In this document: positions 17,971-26,272 of the stretch, one piece after another | How the letters are laid out: each line of letters opens with the position of its first letter | Numbering within the stretch: the stretch's first letter is position 1 | Assembly (NCBI GenBank): GCA_963674545.2 | Contig: CAXXFB010000001.1 | Coordinates: 1,178,001-1,242,000 of the forward strand | DNA from: JABGQS01 sp963674545 | GTDB taxonomy: Bacteria; Bacillota; Clostridia; Christensenellales; SZUA-584 | DNA: 64,000 bases | Reading direction: 5' to 3' | Position numbers and translations under genes: made by a program | The notes under the pieces: generated by a model | The model's input: only the letters and a program-made list of their open reading frames with translations | Told to the model about the DNA's origin: nothing | The model's database searches: none

Positions 17971-18956
17971 TCTTCCTGGCCTCCCGTATTAGCTTCATTG
18001 ATAGTAACGTGCTTGTCGCCTTTATCCCAAAGTATAGCCACGATAATCACGATGCCCATCACTGTCTGCTGCCATTCGGAAAGCACGTTCATTAGATTTA
18101 ATCCGTTCCTTAACACGCCCATTACCAGCGCACCGGCCAGCGTGCCCATTATTCTTCCTCTTCCGCCCGACAAACTTGTACCGCCTATAACTACAGCAGC
18201 TATAGCATCCATCTCATAGCCGATGCCCCACTGCGCCGAAGCTGCGCCCAGCCGGGAAGTCAGCACCGTGCCTGCAAGCGCTGCAAAGAAACCGCATATT
18301 ATAAACGTCACAGTAACGATTAGGTTTACGTTCACTCCGCAGTTTCTTGCAGCAACGGTGTTGCTGCCTATGGCGTAAACATATTTGCCGAACTTTGTCC
18401 ACTCAAGCAGGAACTTGCAGATAATAACTGTAGCGATTGCTATCCAGAACGGTATCGGTATGAACAGAAAGTATCCGGAAGCGATTTTTTCAAATGATTC
18501 CGGAAAATTCGATATGGGCAGCCCGCCCGAATATATGGCAACTATGCTTCGCCATATAGTCATTGTTCCAAGAGTCACAACAAAAGCCATGCTCTTTCTG
18601 CGTGAAACTATAATGCCATTTATAAGGCCCATTACCACTCCCGCGAGTATACCTAGGATAAGACCCGTTCCCAGCCCTATCCTGTTCATCATGTCTGCCA
18701 TTATAAAGCTGGAAAAGGCTAGCACTGCACCGACTGATAAGTCTATGCCGCCTATAATAATTACGATCGTCATGCCGCATGCGAGTATTATATTTACCGA
18801 TGCCTGGCGCATTATGTTTGCAAAGTTGCTGAGTGTAAAAAACGTATTAGCGGAAAACGATAATATCACGCATATCAATATAAGCGCTATCCAGATAAAA
18901 TAGTACCTGAGCTTTTGTCCCAAGACTTTTTTCCCAAACCTTTTAACTCTGGTCAA
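17967..18956 (-). CDS. Sugar ABC transporter permease
   Basis: A 329-residue permease of the RbsC type with many hydrophobic helices, GGIDLSVGAVLAFSS early and the late GGTSLSGGRGRIMGTLAG loop. The start is a TTG with GGAGG 7 nt upstream. Only one permease gene is present here, so the channel is probably a homodimer. Confidence 0.87.
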   Translation of the reverse strand: MTRVKRFGKKVLGQKLRYYFIWIALILICVILSFSANTFFTLSNFANIMRQASVNIILACGMTIVIIIGGIDLSVGAVLAFSSFIMADMMNRIGLGTGLILGILAGVVMGLINGIIVSRRKSMAFVVTLGTMTIWRSIVAIYSGGLPISNFPESFEKIASGYFLFIPIPFWIAIATVIICKFLLEWTKFGKYVYAIGSNTVAARNCGVNVNLIVTVTFIICGFFAALAGTVLTSRLGAASAQWGIGYEMDAIAAVVIGGTSLSGGRGRIMGTLAGALVMGVLRNGLNLMNVLSEWQQTVMGIVIIVAILWDKGDKHVTINEANTGGQEE

Positions 18957-18974
18957 ACCTGCACCTCCTGGAGT

Positions 18975-20486
18975 TTACTTAAAGCGCTTTAACTCTTCAT
19001 CTAAAGCACGTTTCAGAATCCTGTCTTTGGTTGCATTCTTCTTATCCATCTCCATAACCATCCTGCCGCAAGAGAGCACCATAACCCTGTCGCTCATGCC
19101 GATGATCTCTGAAAAATCTGACGATATCAGTATAACTGCCTTTTCTCTTCTTACCATCTCGTTTATAAGGTTGTATACTTCTACTTTGGATGCGATATCC
19201 AGCTCTTTTGTTGGTTCATCCAATATCATCACGTCTGTGTTGGTAAGGAACCATCTTGCTATAAGCACTTTCTGCTGGTTGCCGCTCGATAAAAACTTCA
19301 TCTGCTGCTCCAGAGAAAAATAGTCCACCCCCAGCTTATTTAAATATTCCTTTGTCAGGCGTTTTTCTGCCGTCTTGTCTATCATCCACCTTAAATGCCT
19401 TCTCTCTATCGCCTGAAGATGACCAATAGTCAGGTTCAGCATCAGGTCTGAAACATTGAATATCCCTTCGTTGCGCCTGTCGTCGGGTATAAGCCCCAGC
19501 CCCAGCCTTACAGCGTTTTTGGGTGATTTTATCTTGACTCTTCTTCTGTTGTAGTATATATCGCCGTTGTATCCGGGGATTATTCCGAACAGACATTTTG
19601 CAAGTGTCGTCCGGCCGGAACCGACCAGCCCCGTAATACCAAGGACTTCTCCTCTGCGCAGCTTAAAAGATATGTCTTTGAGACCCTTCTCGAACCCTAA
19701 TTTTTCTACACGCAGTATTTCTTTGCCCTGCTTTACCGGAAGCTTCGGATACCTCTTTCTCACTTCCTGACCGACTATTGAATGTATAAGCTCACTGTCT
19801 ATGATATGTCCGGTGTCCGTCTGCGTCACAACTTCGCCGTCCCTTAGAACTATGACTTCATCTACCTGTGAGAATATTTCGTTTAAGTTATGAGTTACGA
19901 AAATGACTATCTTGCCCATTGCTTTAAGCTTTTTAATTACATCAAATATCTGCTTTGCGTCTTCATTTGTGAGTGCAGATGATATCTCGTCCAGCACCAT
20001 CACGTCAGCATCTCTTGCAAGCATACGCATAAAAGCAACAAGGTGCCGCTCACCCATACCCAGCTTGCCAACCTGCACATCACTGCCGGCCTTTAGCCCG
20101 ACAGTCTGTGCGAGCTCGTCTGTCATGTCAGCGATCTGCTTTGGATTAACTACTCCCAGCACATTTTTCGGGTAGTTATTAAAAAAAACGTTTTCTGCCA
20201 CTGTCAGGTTTCCAAACAGCTCTAAGTCCTGGAACAGAAAACTCCACCCAAGCTTCAGCGCATCTTTGGGGCTTCTTATATTTACCTCTTCATGCTTGTA
20301 ATATATCTGTCCGCCATCCGGCTGATATATGCCTGCAAGCAGTTTTACCAGTGTAGACTTACCTGCTCCGTTTTTGCCTACTATAGCATATATCCTGCCC
20401 GATCTTATCGTCACATTTATATTTTTAAGCACAGGAATATTATTGAAGCTCTTCTTTAATTCCTTTATCTGAATAACTCGATCCAA
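18975..20486 (-). CDS. Sugar ABC transporter ATP-binding protein
   Basis: A double-cassette ATPase of 503 residues. The first cassette has GKNGAGKST and MVLDEISSAL; the second has degenerate GLVGSGRTT, the altered signature LSSGNQQK and ILDEPTKELD, where Lys-Glu-Leu replaces the usual Arg-Gly-Ile. A TTG start is used, with GGAAGG 8 nt upstream. It lies between the DeoR regulator and the permease. Confidence 0.87.
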   Translation of the reverse strand: MDRVIQIKELKKSFNNIPVLKNINVTIRSGRIYAIVGKNGAGKSTLVKLLAGIYQPDGGQIYYKHEEVNIRSPKDALKLGWSFLFQDLELFGNLTVAENVFFNNYPKNVLGVVNPKQIADMTDELAQTVGLKAGSDVQVGKLGMGERHLVAFMRMLARDADVMVLDEISSALTNEDAKQIFDVIKKLKAMGKIVIFVTHNLNEIFSQVDEVIVLRDGEVVTQTDTGHIIDSELIHSIVGQEVRKRYPKLPVKQGKEILRVEKLGFEKGLKDISFKLRRGEVLGITGLVGSGRTTLAKCLFGIIPGYNGDIYYNRRRVKIKSPKNAVRLGLGLIPDDRRNEGIFNVSDLMLNLTIGHLQAIERRHLRWMIDKTAEKRLTKEYLNKLGVDYFSLEQQMKFLSSGNQQKVLIARWFLTNTDVMILDEPTKELDIASKVEVYNLINEMVRREKAVILISSDFSEIIGMSDRVMVLSCGRMVMEMDKKNATKDRILKRALDEELKRFK

Positions 20487-20517
20487 TATAAAAACCTTCC
20501 TTTGTTAAAAGGTCATG

Positions 20518-21297
20518 CTATTTTAACGGGTATGTCGTAAATATCTGTATGTCGTGTTCAAAAAAATACTTAATATATTCGTGCGGTGCCAGCTGGTCGG
20601 ATATTACCTTGTCTGCAAATCCTAAGTCGCCTATGTTGGTAAGCGAATTTACACCGTATTTTGAATGGTCCGCTACTATGATTATCTCGTCACAGTAGTC
20701 CTTTAGTTGGCTGTACATCTGCCCTACGTATGCGTTTCTCATCATATAACCCCTGTTGAAGCTAATGCCGTCCACGCTTACGAATGCTTTGTTCATATAT
20801 AGTGATTTTATGCTGTTTATCGTTGCTTCACCGGTCATCATGATGCCGTATTCAGAAGCGTCTATTTCCCCTCCTGTGGCAAGGACACGGCAGCAGGGCA
20901 TCCCCGCAAGCTCGCTCATAACGCCGATGTTGTTTGTAACAACGATTATATCCTTCTTTTCCCGCAGGTTCTTTGCTATCTGGATACACGTTGAGCCGGG
21001 ACCAAGGAAGATAACATCCCTGTCTTGTATTAGCGCAGCGGCAAAAATGCCTATCATCTTTTTGCTTTCGATGTTTGGAATGTCAGACTCCGGCGAAGGC
21101 TCTTCCTTTGGCACGTCTTCCTTTAAAACAGCACCCCCATGCGTTCTTATGAGAAAGCCGTCCTTTTCCAGCTTCTCCAAATCTTTGCGGACTGTCACTT
21201 CAGAAACATCAAGTATCTCTGAAAGACTGCCCACACTCACCTTGTCATACTCAAAAAGCATTTGTTTTATTCTGTTATGTCTTTCGGTAGCAAACAC
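20518..21297 (-). CDS. DeoR/GlpR-family transcriptional repressor
   Basis: A repressor of about 259 residues with an N-terminal winged helix (MFATERHNRIKQMLFEYDKV, then LSEILDVSEVTVRKDLEKLE) and a C-terminal sugar-phosphate sensor domain with GPGSTCIQIA and the ending region IIIVADHSKYGVNS. I prefer the GTG at 21297, which gives the usual family N-terminus and has AAGGTG 8 nt upstream; a TTG at 21315 is also open. It likely controls the flanking transporter, SDR and dehydrogenase genes through TTTCGT motifs. Confidence 0.88.
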   Translation of the reverse strand: MFATERHNRIKQMLFEYDKVSVGSLSEILDVSEVTVRKDLEKLEKDGFLIRTHGGAVLKEDVPKEEPSPESDIPNIESKKMIGIFAAALIQDRDVIFLGPGSTCIQIAKNLREKKDIIVVTNNIGVMSELAGMPCCRVLATGGEIDASEYGIMMTGEATINSIKSLYMNKAFVSVDGISFNRGYMMRNAYVGQMYSQLKDYCDEIIIVADHSKYGVNSLTNIGDLGFADKVISDQLAPHEYIKYFFEHDIQIFTTYPLK

Positions 21298-21408
21298 TCT
21301 GCCTACACCTTTCAATATATAATATAGTCAAACCTGCACGATAAGCTTAGCTTGCCTTGCTCGGTTTAATATTACTTCGACAAAAACAAAACAATACCTC
21401 TAAGGCGA

Positions 21409-22149
21409 TTACCACATCGACATGCCGCCGTTTACGTCTATGCATGCGCCTGTCATATACCTTGAAAGGTCACTGGCAAGAAACAGGACTGTGTCTGCAA
21501 CTTCCTGAGGCGTTCCGACTCTCTTGAGCGGTATTGTCTCCGGGTCGTAGCCAAAACTCGTGGTCATGTCGGTAGCTATAAGCCCGGGAGCAACGCTGTT
21601 TACGGTTACGCTGTATTCAGCGCAGTTCTTGGCCAGCGCCTTGGTCAGCCCAAGCAGGCCTGCCTTGGAAGATGAATAGTCCATACCCACCATCAGACCT
21701 CCTATCTTCCCTGCCTGTGATGCTATATTGACTATTCTTCCATATCTTTGTTCTTTCATCATCCGGAGCGCTTCACGTGCAAACAAGAACGGGCCTTTTA
21801 AGTTTACGTTCATCGTAAGATCCCATGACTTTGTGGTTAAGTCTTCAATATCTACGATCCGGCAGATACCGGCACTGTTTACAAGTATGTCCAGCCTATC
21901 CGTGTACTTTTTTATCTCTTTGAAGACATCTGCCACCTGCTCTTCATTTGAAACGTCTGCCTTGAGCGGTATACATCTGCACTCCATGCTTTCAGTTATT
22001 TCCTGAGCCGTCTGCTTCGCGGCAGTTTCATCCATATCGACAACAAACACAAGGTTGGCTCCGTTGTCTGCAAATGTCCTGGCTACGCATTCTCCTATTC
22101 CCTTTGCTCCACCTGTGATAACAGCAGTTTTGTTTTCAAGCAGTTTCAT
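21409..22149 (-). CDS. Short-chain dehydrogenase/reductase (FabG-like)
   Basis: A complete SDR of 246 residues: TGGAKGIG, VNSAG, NIASQAG and the catalytic pair in DYSSSKAG. The ATG 22147-22149 has AAGGAGAG upstream. It is the first gene of the unit SDR-DeoR-ABC-CutC and is preceded by a CGAAACGAAA operator candidate. It probably oxidises or reduces the sugar or polyol brought in by the transporter; that is inferred. Its paralogue is at 15.2-15.9 kb. Confidence 0.85.
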   Translation of the reverse strand: MKLLENKTAVITGGAKGIGECVARTFADNGANLVFVVDMDETAAKQTAQEITESMECRCIPLKADVSNEEQVADVFKEIKKYTDRLDILVNSAGICRIVDIEDLTTKSWDLTMNVNLKGPFLFAREALRMMKEQRYGRIVNIASQAGKIGGLMVGMDYSSSKAGLLGLTKALAKNCAEYSVTVNSVAPGLIATDMTTSFGYDPETIPLKRVGTPQEVADTVLFLASDLSRYMTGACIDVNGGMSMW

Positions 22150-22194
22150 AATATCTCTCCTTATAAATGACTTCAATTCGGCGTTTGTCCAATA

Positions 22195-22348
22195 CTTTCG
22201 AAACGAAACTTCATATCGTTAAAAATATAGCACACTTTTATAAAACACGCAATCATATTGAAGCTGCTTGTAAAACAATAATAGTTATGGATTGACACCC
22301 CACGTATAATGAATATATTATAGGGTACGAAATCTTTAATCTCGAAAC
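22195..22348. promoter_or_regulatory. Divergent promoter region with DeoR-type motifs
   Basis: On the plus strand TTGACA (22292-22297) and TATTAT (22316-22321) are 18 nt apart and drive the dehydrogenase-like gene. ACGAAA (22327-22332) and CGAAAC (22343-22348) lie just downstream of this -10. For the minus-strand SDR gene CTTTCGAAACGAAAC occupies 22195-22209. The same CGAAA/TTTCG units occur before the SDR at 15.9 kb, which suggests one DeoR regulon. Confidence 0.5.
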
Positions 22349-22358
22349 GGGGTAAATA

Positions 22359-23723
22359 ATGCACATAGATATAATAAGGAAAGAAAATGAACTTAAGATC
22401 GATAACATAAGCTGCGGCTGTTCGTTTGACCACGATATTCCTGACATGAAGATATATATAAGTACAGGTCTGCTCGGCAGCATCGCAGATGTGATTAGCG
22501 GTAACATGGATGGCAGGAGCGTTCTGATCGTAGCGGACAAGAACACATATCGTGTCGCTGCAGAGAAGGTGATAGAAAACCTAAGCGAAAACGGCTATAA
22601 CTGCAAGCTCTGTCTGCTTGAGGGAGAAAAGGTCGAGCCTTCACCTGAGCGAACTCAGGAAATAATATCCGCTATCGAACCGAACACAGACTTCCTATTA
22701 TCAGTAGGGTCCGGTGTCATCACTGACTTGACACGCCGCGCTTCCTTTCTGCAGGAAAAGCCTTTTGCTGTGTTTGGTACAGCCGCTTCTATGGACGGTT
22801 ATACTTCTATAACATCTTCTTTGATGGAAAACGGCATGAAGATAACAAAATACGGCCATTCCGCAAAACTTCTGATGTTCGACCCCGCCGTGCTTGCAAC
22901 AGCGCCAGCGCCCATGCAGGCGGCAGGAATAGGCGACGTGCTCGCTAAATATAACGTGCTTGTGGACTGGAAACTCGGTGCCGCCGTTGCCGGTGAAACT
23001 TTCTGTCCGGTCTGCGAAAAACTGCTTTTAGAAGCACTTGATCTTTGCTCTTCCAATGTTGATGAGATAATCAAACGGACTGCAAAAGGCATGCAGGCGC
23101 TGATAGAATCGCTGATTCTTGCAGGGCTTACAGTACTTATCGTCCGCAGCACTCGGCCGGTCGCATCAGTTGAACATAACATCTCACATTACTTCGAGAT
23201 GGCTGCACTTGCCTACGGCGGCAGTTCTCCATCGCACGGCATAGGTGTCGGTATAGGGCTTATATATTCCCTGCTGTTCCACGATATACTGCGCAATCTT
23301 GATATAGACAGCATAGACGAAGATAAAATTAAAGCACAGAAAATGAGCAAAGAGCAGAAGAAAGACTTTCTGCTAAGCTATTACCCGCCGGGGATCGGCG
23401 AAGAGGTTATGCTGGCAAATGAAACATGGCATCTGACCTGGCCTCAGCAGCTTTCCCGTATCAAAGCGCTGAAAGATTATCATGAACAATATAAAAAGGA
23501 CTGTGATATACTGCCCTCCTATAAAGATATAATTGATATATTTGAGAAGCTTGCTTCACCTACCAGCGCCAAAAAAGCAGGTATAGACAGAGACAGACTC
23601 GAAAAAGCGCTGCTGTGCACAAAGGACTACCGGACACGCTATTCCATTTCCCAAGCGCTTGATGAACTGGGTATGCTGCCTGAATGTGTTGATAAGATAT
23701 TGAGTATGGAAGATTCACTGTAA
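22359..23723 (+). CDS. sn-Glycerol-1-phosphate dehydrogenase-like protein (AraM/EgsA family)
   Basis: An NAD(P)-dependent, metal-dependent dehydrogenase of 454 residues in the glycerol-1-phosphate dehydrogenase branch of the iron-type alcohol dehydrogenase superfamily. Seen are the nucleotide motif SVGSGVITDLTR, GTAASMDGYTS, metal ligands in GIGDVLAKY (Asp), VEHNISHYFE (His) and PSHGIG (His). It is longer than typical EgsA by a C-terminal extension of about 60 residues. In Firmicutes relatives lie in arabinose operons. It is divergent from the SDR-DeoR unit and probably in the same regulon. Confidence 0.85.
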   Translation: MHIDIIRKENELKIDNISCGCSFDHDIPDMKIYISTGLLGSIADVISGNMDGRSVLIVADKNTYRVAAEKVIENLSENGYNCKLCLLEGEKVEPSPERTQEIISAIEPNTDFLLSVGSGVITDLTRRASFLQEKPFAVFGTAASMDGYTSITSSLMENGMKITKYGHSAKLLMFDPAVLATAPAPMQAAGIGDVLAKYNVLVDWKLGAAVAGETFCPVCEKLLLEALDLCSSNVDEIIKRTAKGMQALIESLILAGLTVLIVRSTRPVASVEHNISHYFEMAALAYGGSSPSHGIGVGIGLIYSLLFHDILRNLDIDSIDEDKIKAQKMSKEQKKDFLLSYYPPGIGEEVMLANETWHLTWPQQLSRIKALKDYHEQYKKDCDILPSYKDIIDIFEKLASPTSAKKAGIDRDRLEKALLCTKDYRTRYSISQALDELGMLPECVDKILSMEDSL

Positions 23724-23730
23724 TAACTCT

Positions 23731-23764
23731 GGGCCGGCGACATGTCACGCCGGCTCTTTTATAG
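23731..23764 (+). terminator. Terminator after the dehydrogenase-like gene
   Basis: GCCGGCG and CGCCGGC pair across an 8-nt loop and are followed by TCTTTTAT. It overlaps the 3' end of the convergent phage-like gene. Confidence 0.75.
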
Positions 23765-24200
23765 TTTCTTCTATTCTCTTGAGCACGGCCCTTCTTATCC
23801 GGCGGCACGTTGCAGTAGAACAGTACATCCGTTGAGACACCGCCTCTGCCGAAAGGTTTGAAAAATACCTCAGTGAAATATATTCACGCTGTCTTGCATC
23901 AAGGCCTGCTTTGCATATTGCGTTTTCTATTTTCTCAATCTTTGCTCTTGTGTCCTCCAGTCTTTTCTTTATGCTTTCCACTTGTGCCCAGTATTCGTCC
24001 AGCATTATCATTACATTTACTTCGACAGGCTTTGCGATCCTTTTATCTTTCGACTTTACAACTGAATATCTGCATGATGACGGAAGCTCGTTCATGCTGT
24101 GTTCGTATGCATGCTTTGCAAGCGATAGATCTGTCATCAGCTTCTTTGACTCTTTCTTCAAATAATAGTATTCTTTTAGCAGTGCTTCTGCCCGTTCCAT
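23745..24200 (-). CDS. Phage-type ArpU/RinA-like transcriptional regulator
   Basis: A 151-residue protein with an N-terminal coiled-coil region (KEYYYLKKESKKLMTDL, later KKRLEDTRAKIEKIENAI) and a C-terminal sigma-region-4-like helix-turn-helix (REYISLRYFSNLSAEAVSQR then TATCRRIRRAVLKRIEE). This architecture is common in late-gene activators of Firmicutes phages. The ATG has AAGGGG upstream. With the zinc-ribbon gene and two XRE genes it forms a phage-like remnant. The exact family is not certain. Confidence 0.6.
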   Translation of the reverse strand: MERAEALLKEYYYLKKESKKLMTDLSLAKHAYEHSMNELPSSCRYSVVKSKDKRIAKPVEVNVMIMLDEYWAQVESIKKRLEDTRAKIEKIENAICKAGLDARQREYISLRYFSNLSAEAVSQRMYCSTATCRRIRRAVLKRIEETIKEPA

Positions 24201-24247
24201 AATATAACCCCTTCGTACATTTAGTATTATTCTTTTATGTAATCTTC

Positions 24248-24481
24248 TTAATCATTGACAATAAGATCTTGCGGGAACTCTCTTTTCAATTCCGCTTCAT
24301 CTTCGAATATCATCCATGCGTATTTGTCTGCGCATTCTTTACATATCCGCAGTCCCCTATGCCTGTAATATTCATCGCCCACAAAAAGCTTTGCACCGCA
24401 GTAATCGCAGTAGTTACAATCCGTTATAAACAGCCCCTTCCAAGCCTTTTTCTTAGATATATGATTTATAAGTGTATCCAA
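24248..24481 (-). CDS. Small zinc-ribbon protein of the phage-like remnant
   Basis: A 77-residue protein with two CxxC pairs, CDYCG (near residue 25) and CKEC (near 54), suggesting a single zinc site. It ends in an acidic tail. The start is a TTG without a strong ribosome binding site, so the N-terminus is uncertain. No function is known to me. Confidence 0.5.
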   Translation of the reverse strand: MDTLINHISKKKAWKGLFITDCNYCDYCGAKLFVGDEYYRHRGLRICKECADKYAWMIFEDEAELKREFPQDLIVND

Positions 24482-24527
24482 GTTATTATCGATTTATTTC
24501 ATTAATATTACTTTAAGCCATATATAT

Positions 24528-24731
24528 CTACTCTTTCGAGTAGAAAAACCGGAACATGTCCTTTTCATTTATGTCCAGAACTTTAGCGATATTTTCTGCA
24601 ACAGACGGTGAAGGACACCTAAAACCGCTCTCTATCTCTGAATAGTAGCCTTGAGATATGTTTGCGTACTTTGAAACCTGTGTCTGAGTCATGTTTGCGC
24701 TCTCCCTTCGGCTAGCCAGTAATATTCTCAT
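24528..24731 (-). CDS. XRE-family helix-turn-helix protein (Cro-like)
   Basis: A 67-residue single-domain DNA-binding protein: MTQTQVSKYANISQGYYSEI is the XRE helix-turn-helix. The ATG 24729-24731 has GGGAGG 7 nt upstream. It is divergent from the second XRE gene, and an operator palindrome (24747-24761) touches its 5' untranslated region, as in phage repressor/Cro switches. Role by analogy. Confidence 0.75.
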   Translation of the reverse strand: MRILLASRRESANMTQTQVSKYANISQGYYSEIESGFRCPSPSVAENIAKVLDINEKDMFRFFYSKE

Positions 24732-24746
24732 AAACCTACCTCCCAA

Positions 24747-24832
24747 ATAGCTTTTAGCTATATTTTATACAACCCCTTTCGTTGTGTCAATAGCTTTTAG
24801 CTATACTTTACAAATCTATCGCTATGAGCTAT
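24747..24832. promoter_or_regulatory. Three operator palindromes between divergent XRE genes
   Basis: ATAGCT-TTT-AGCTAT occurs exactly at 24747-24761 and 24790-24804, and an imperfect copy ATCGCT-ATG-AGCTAT at 24818-24832. Three copies of one 15-bp palindrome between two divergent small repressors is the layout of a phage lysogeny switch. Confidence 0.75.
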
Positions 24833-24900
24833 AATGTTTCTATAATAATTTATTTTGTAGAGAAAACCGGCTTCAGCCCGGTAGAAAAGGATGGTAGCAA

Positions 24901-25242
24901 ATGAACGATTTATCAGACAGAATCAGGCTTCTTCGTACTTCGCAGAGCCTTAATCAAAAACAGCTTGCAGAGCTTGTTGGCATAACACAGCCGTTTTTAT
25001 CCGACATTGAGAAAGGCAAACGCAACCCGTCGATAGAAGTTCTCCAAAAGCTATGTGACGCTCTAGGATGCTCTGCCGACTATCTTCTTAACCGCCCCAG
25101 CGAAGGAACTAAGCTTGAAGAGGCAACCCTTCCCGGCGGCCTTACTCCCGATATACTTCGCATCGTCCGGGAACGAAACATCTCGGAGGAGGAATTGAAA
25201 ACGGCGCTCAAAGTAACTGCAGTAATGCGGGAAGGCAAATAA
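24901..25242 (+). CDS. XRE-family repressor
   Basis: A 113-residue regulator with an N-terminal XRE domain (MNDLSDRIRLLRTSQSLNQK, then LAELVGITQPFLSDIEKGKR, residues 1-60) and a short C-terminal tail with no protease or sensor domain that I recognise. It has AAAGGATGG upstream of the ATG. It faces the Cro-like gene across three palindromes and is followed by a strong terminator. Confidence 0.8.
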   Translation: MNDLSDRIRLLRTSQSLNQKQLAELVGITQPFLSDIEKGKRNPSIEVLQKLCDALGCSADYLLNRPSEGTKLEEATLPGGLTPDILRIVRERNISEEELKTALKVTAVMREGK

Positions 25243-25257
25243 TCATCTCTCATGACC

Positions 25258-25283
25258 CGCCGTCTACAAGTACGGCGTTTTTT
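25258..25283 (+). terminator. Terminator after the XRE repressor gene
   Basis: CGCCGT and ACGGCG pair across an 8-nt loop (25264-25271) and a TTTTTT run follows. Confidence 0.85.
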
Positions 25284-25315
25284 CTTTTCCACTAAACTTG
25301 GTTTCCCATAAATAT

Positions 25316-25333
25316 ATAGAACTTATGTTCTAT
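25316..25333. promoter_or_regulatory. LexA-like (SOS box) palindrome in a gene-free gap
   Basis: ATAGAAC-TTAT-GTTCTAT contains GAAC-N4-GTTC, the core of Gram-positive LexA boxes. It lies in the 356-bp gap 25243-25598 that holds no gene except a terminator on the left and the tRNA promoter on the right. The gene it once controlled may be lost. Confidence 0.35.
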
Positions 25334-25550
25334 TATAAGCTAATAACGTCCCTTTTTTTGGACTTTATTTCCATTGCTGATATTTATTACTTGAAAAACA
25401 AAAAAAGCCGTCGCCAAGTTTTCTTATTGTTGTTCTTTTATAGCTGTTTTGCTGTTATTTAATTTACTGAAGAAAGGTGCATTACCAGATAAGCACGACA
25501 CATCTCCTGTTTTCAAAAGATTTTTTCTTTTATGCGAAATAAATCAAAGG

Positions 25551-25579
25551 TTGACTTTGCCTGCCCAATTAGTTAAAAT
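25551..25579 (+). promoter_or_regulatory. Promoter of the tRNA-Ala gene
   Basis: TTGACT (25551-25556) and TAAAAT (25574-25579) are exactly 17 nt apart, ending 20 nt before the tRNA 5' end. Confidence 0.75.
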
Positions 25580-25598
25580 CATTTATATGTTTTGCCGT

Positions 25599-25675
25599 GG
25601 GGGATTAGCTCAGTTGGCTAGAGTGCCTGACTGGCAGTCAGGAGGTCACGAGTTCGAGTCTCGTATTCTCCACCA
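25599..25675 (+). tRNA. tRNA-Ala (anticodon GGC)
   Basis: A full cloverleaf can be drawn. The acceptor GGGGGAT pairs with ATTCTCC including the G3-U70 wobble that identifies alanine tRNAs. The anticodon arm CCTGA-CTGGCAG-TCAGG has GGC, the T arm is ACGAG-TTCGAGT-CTCGT, and CCA is encoded. It stands alone, next to a phage-like remnant and an accessory block, a usual integration neighbourhood. Confidence 0.95.
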
Positions 25676-25819
25676 CAGCAATCAAATCCGAACCCACTCT
25701 TTATTGGAGATGCGTTCGGATTTGTGGTTTGCTGCTCTAAAATATACCCATGGATACGTGAGGACAGTTAATCCGTCACCCCTTTTAAATATGTATTTTC
25801 TAAATATTTTTTTATTAAC

Positions 25820-25846
25820 TTTTTGCGAACTTTATTTGACACTAGC
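25820..25846. repeat. Orphan IS256-family terminal inverted repeat
   Basis: These 27 bp match the right end of the IS256 element ending at 34893, once the IS1182 inside that end is removed, with one mismatch by eye (TTTTTGCGAACT, then TATTTGACACTAGC). No transposase sequence adjoins it, so it is a deletion relic of another copy. Confidence 0.7.
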
Positions 25847-25918
25847 ACTTTTCATTACTCGAATTACTACTTCAGCGTTTAGTTTCCTACTTTCATCTAT
25901 GTTCCTCAATATCGTCTG

Positions 25919-25983
25919 TTAACAGCGGCGACTGAATTATAGCCAGTGAGAACCAAATCCTTAGCTAACTTAGCCACGCCGCC
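25919..25983 (-). pseudogene. Degenerate tRNA-like sequence
   Basis: On the minus strand it begins GGCGGCGTGGCTAAGTTAGC, like a tRNA acceptor plus D arm, and ends with CGCCGC that can pair with the start. The anticodon and T arms cannot be formed in about 60 nt, so it is not a working tRNA. Confidence 0.3.
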
Positions 25984-26035
25984 ATATAGACGAATCGTCA
26001 GCCGATTAAGGACCTGCGAAATGCTTTATTCAAAT

Positions 26036-26086
26036 AGATACGGGTAAAGGATTTGAACCCACTAGCTCTGAGTTATGAGATATAAT
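26036..26086 (-). pseudogene. Degenerate 3' half of a tRNA-Met-like gene
   Basis: On the minus strand CTCATAA resembles the anticodon loop of a CAT tRNA, and GGGTTCAAATCC the T arm. The stems are poorly paired and no acceptor partner is seen. A similar relic lies at 36636-36683 in the same orientation. Confidence 0.3.
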
Positions 26087-26272
26087 GTCACTCTATTATC
26101 TAACGCTAAATATTGTTTTTCTTAAGGTTTTAAAGAAGTTTTGGTGTTATCAGTTTTATCTAATAACCTGTATCATATGCCGACCGCTACCGCATTCTTT
26201 GCACCAGCACAAGAAAAACATATTCTTTCGCCACAATACATCTTGCTTGCCTTTAGTAATACTAACTTATAC

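Larger units (their letters stand above)
25676..26272. other. Gene-free scar region with mobile-element and tRNA relics
   Basis: About 600 bp without a convincing gene. It holds an isolated IS256-type end (25820-25846) and two decayed tRNA-like sequences on the minus strand (25919-25983 and 26036-26086). The rest is AT-rich. It looks like the scar of past integration and deletion events. Confidence 0.5.

Noticed and set aside
25919..26086. Functional tRNA genes on the minus strand
   Set aside because: Stems are incomplete or mismatched and one anticodon arm is absent; only relics can be supported.
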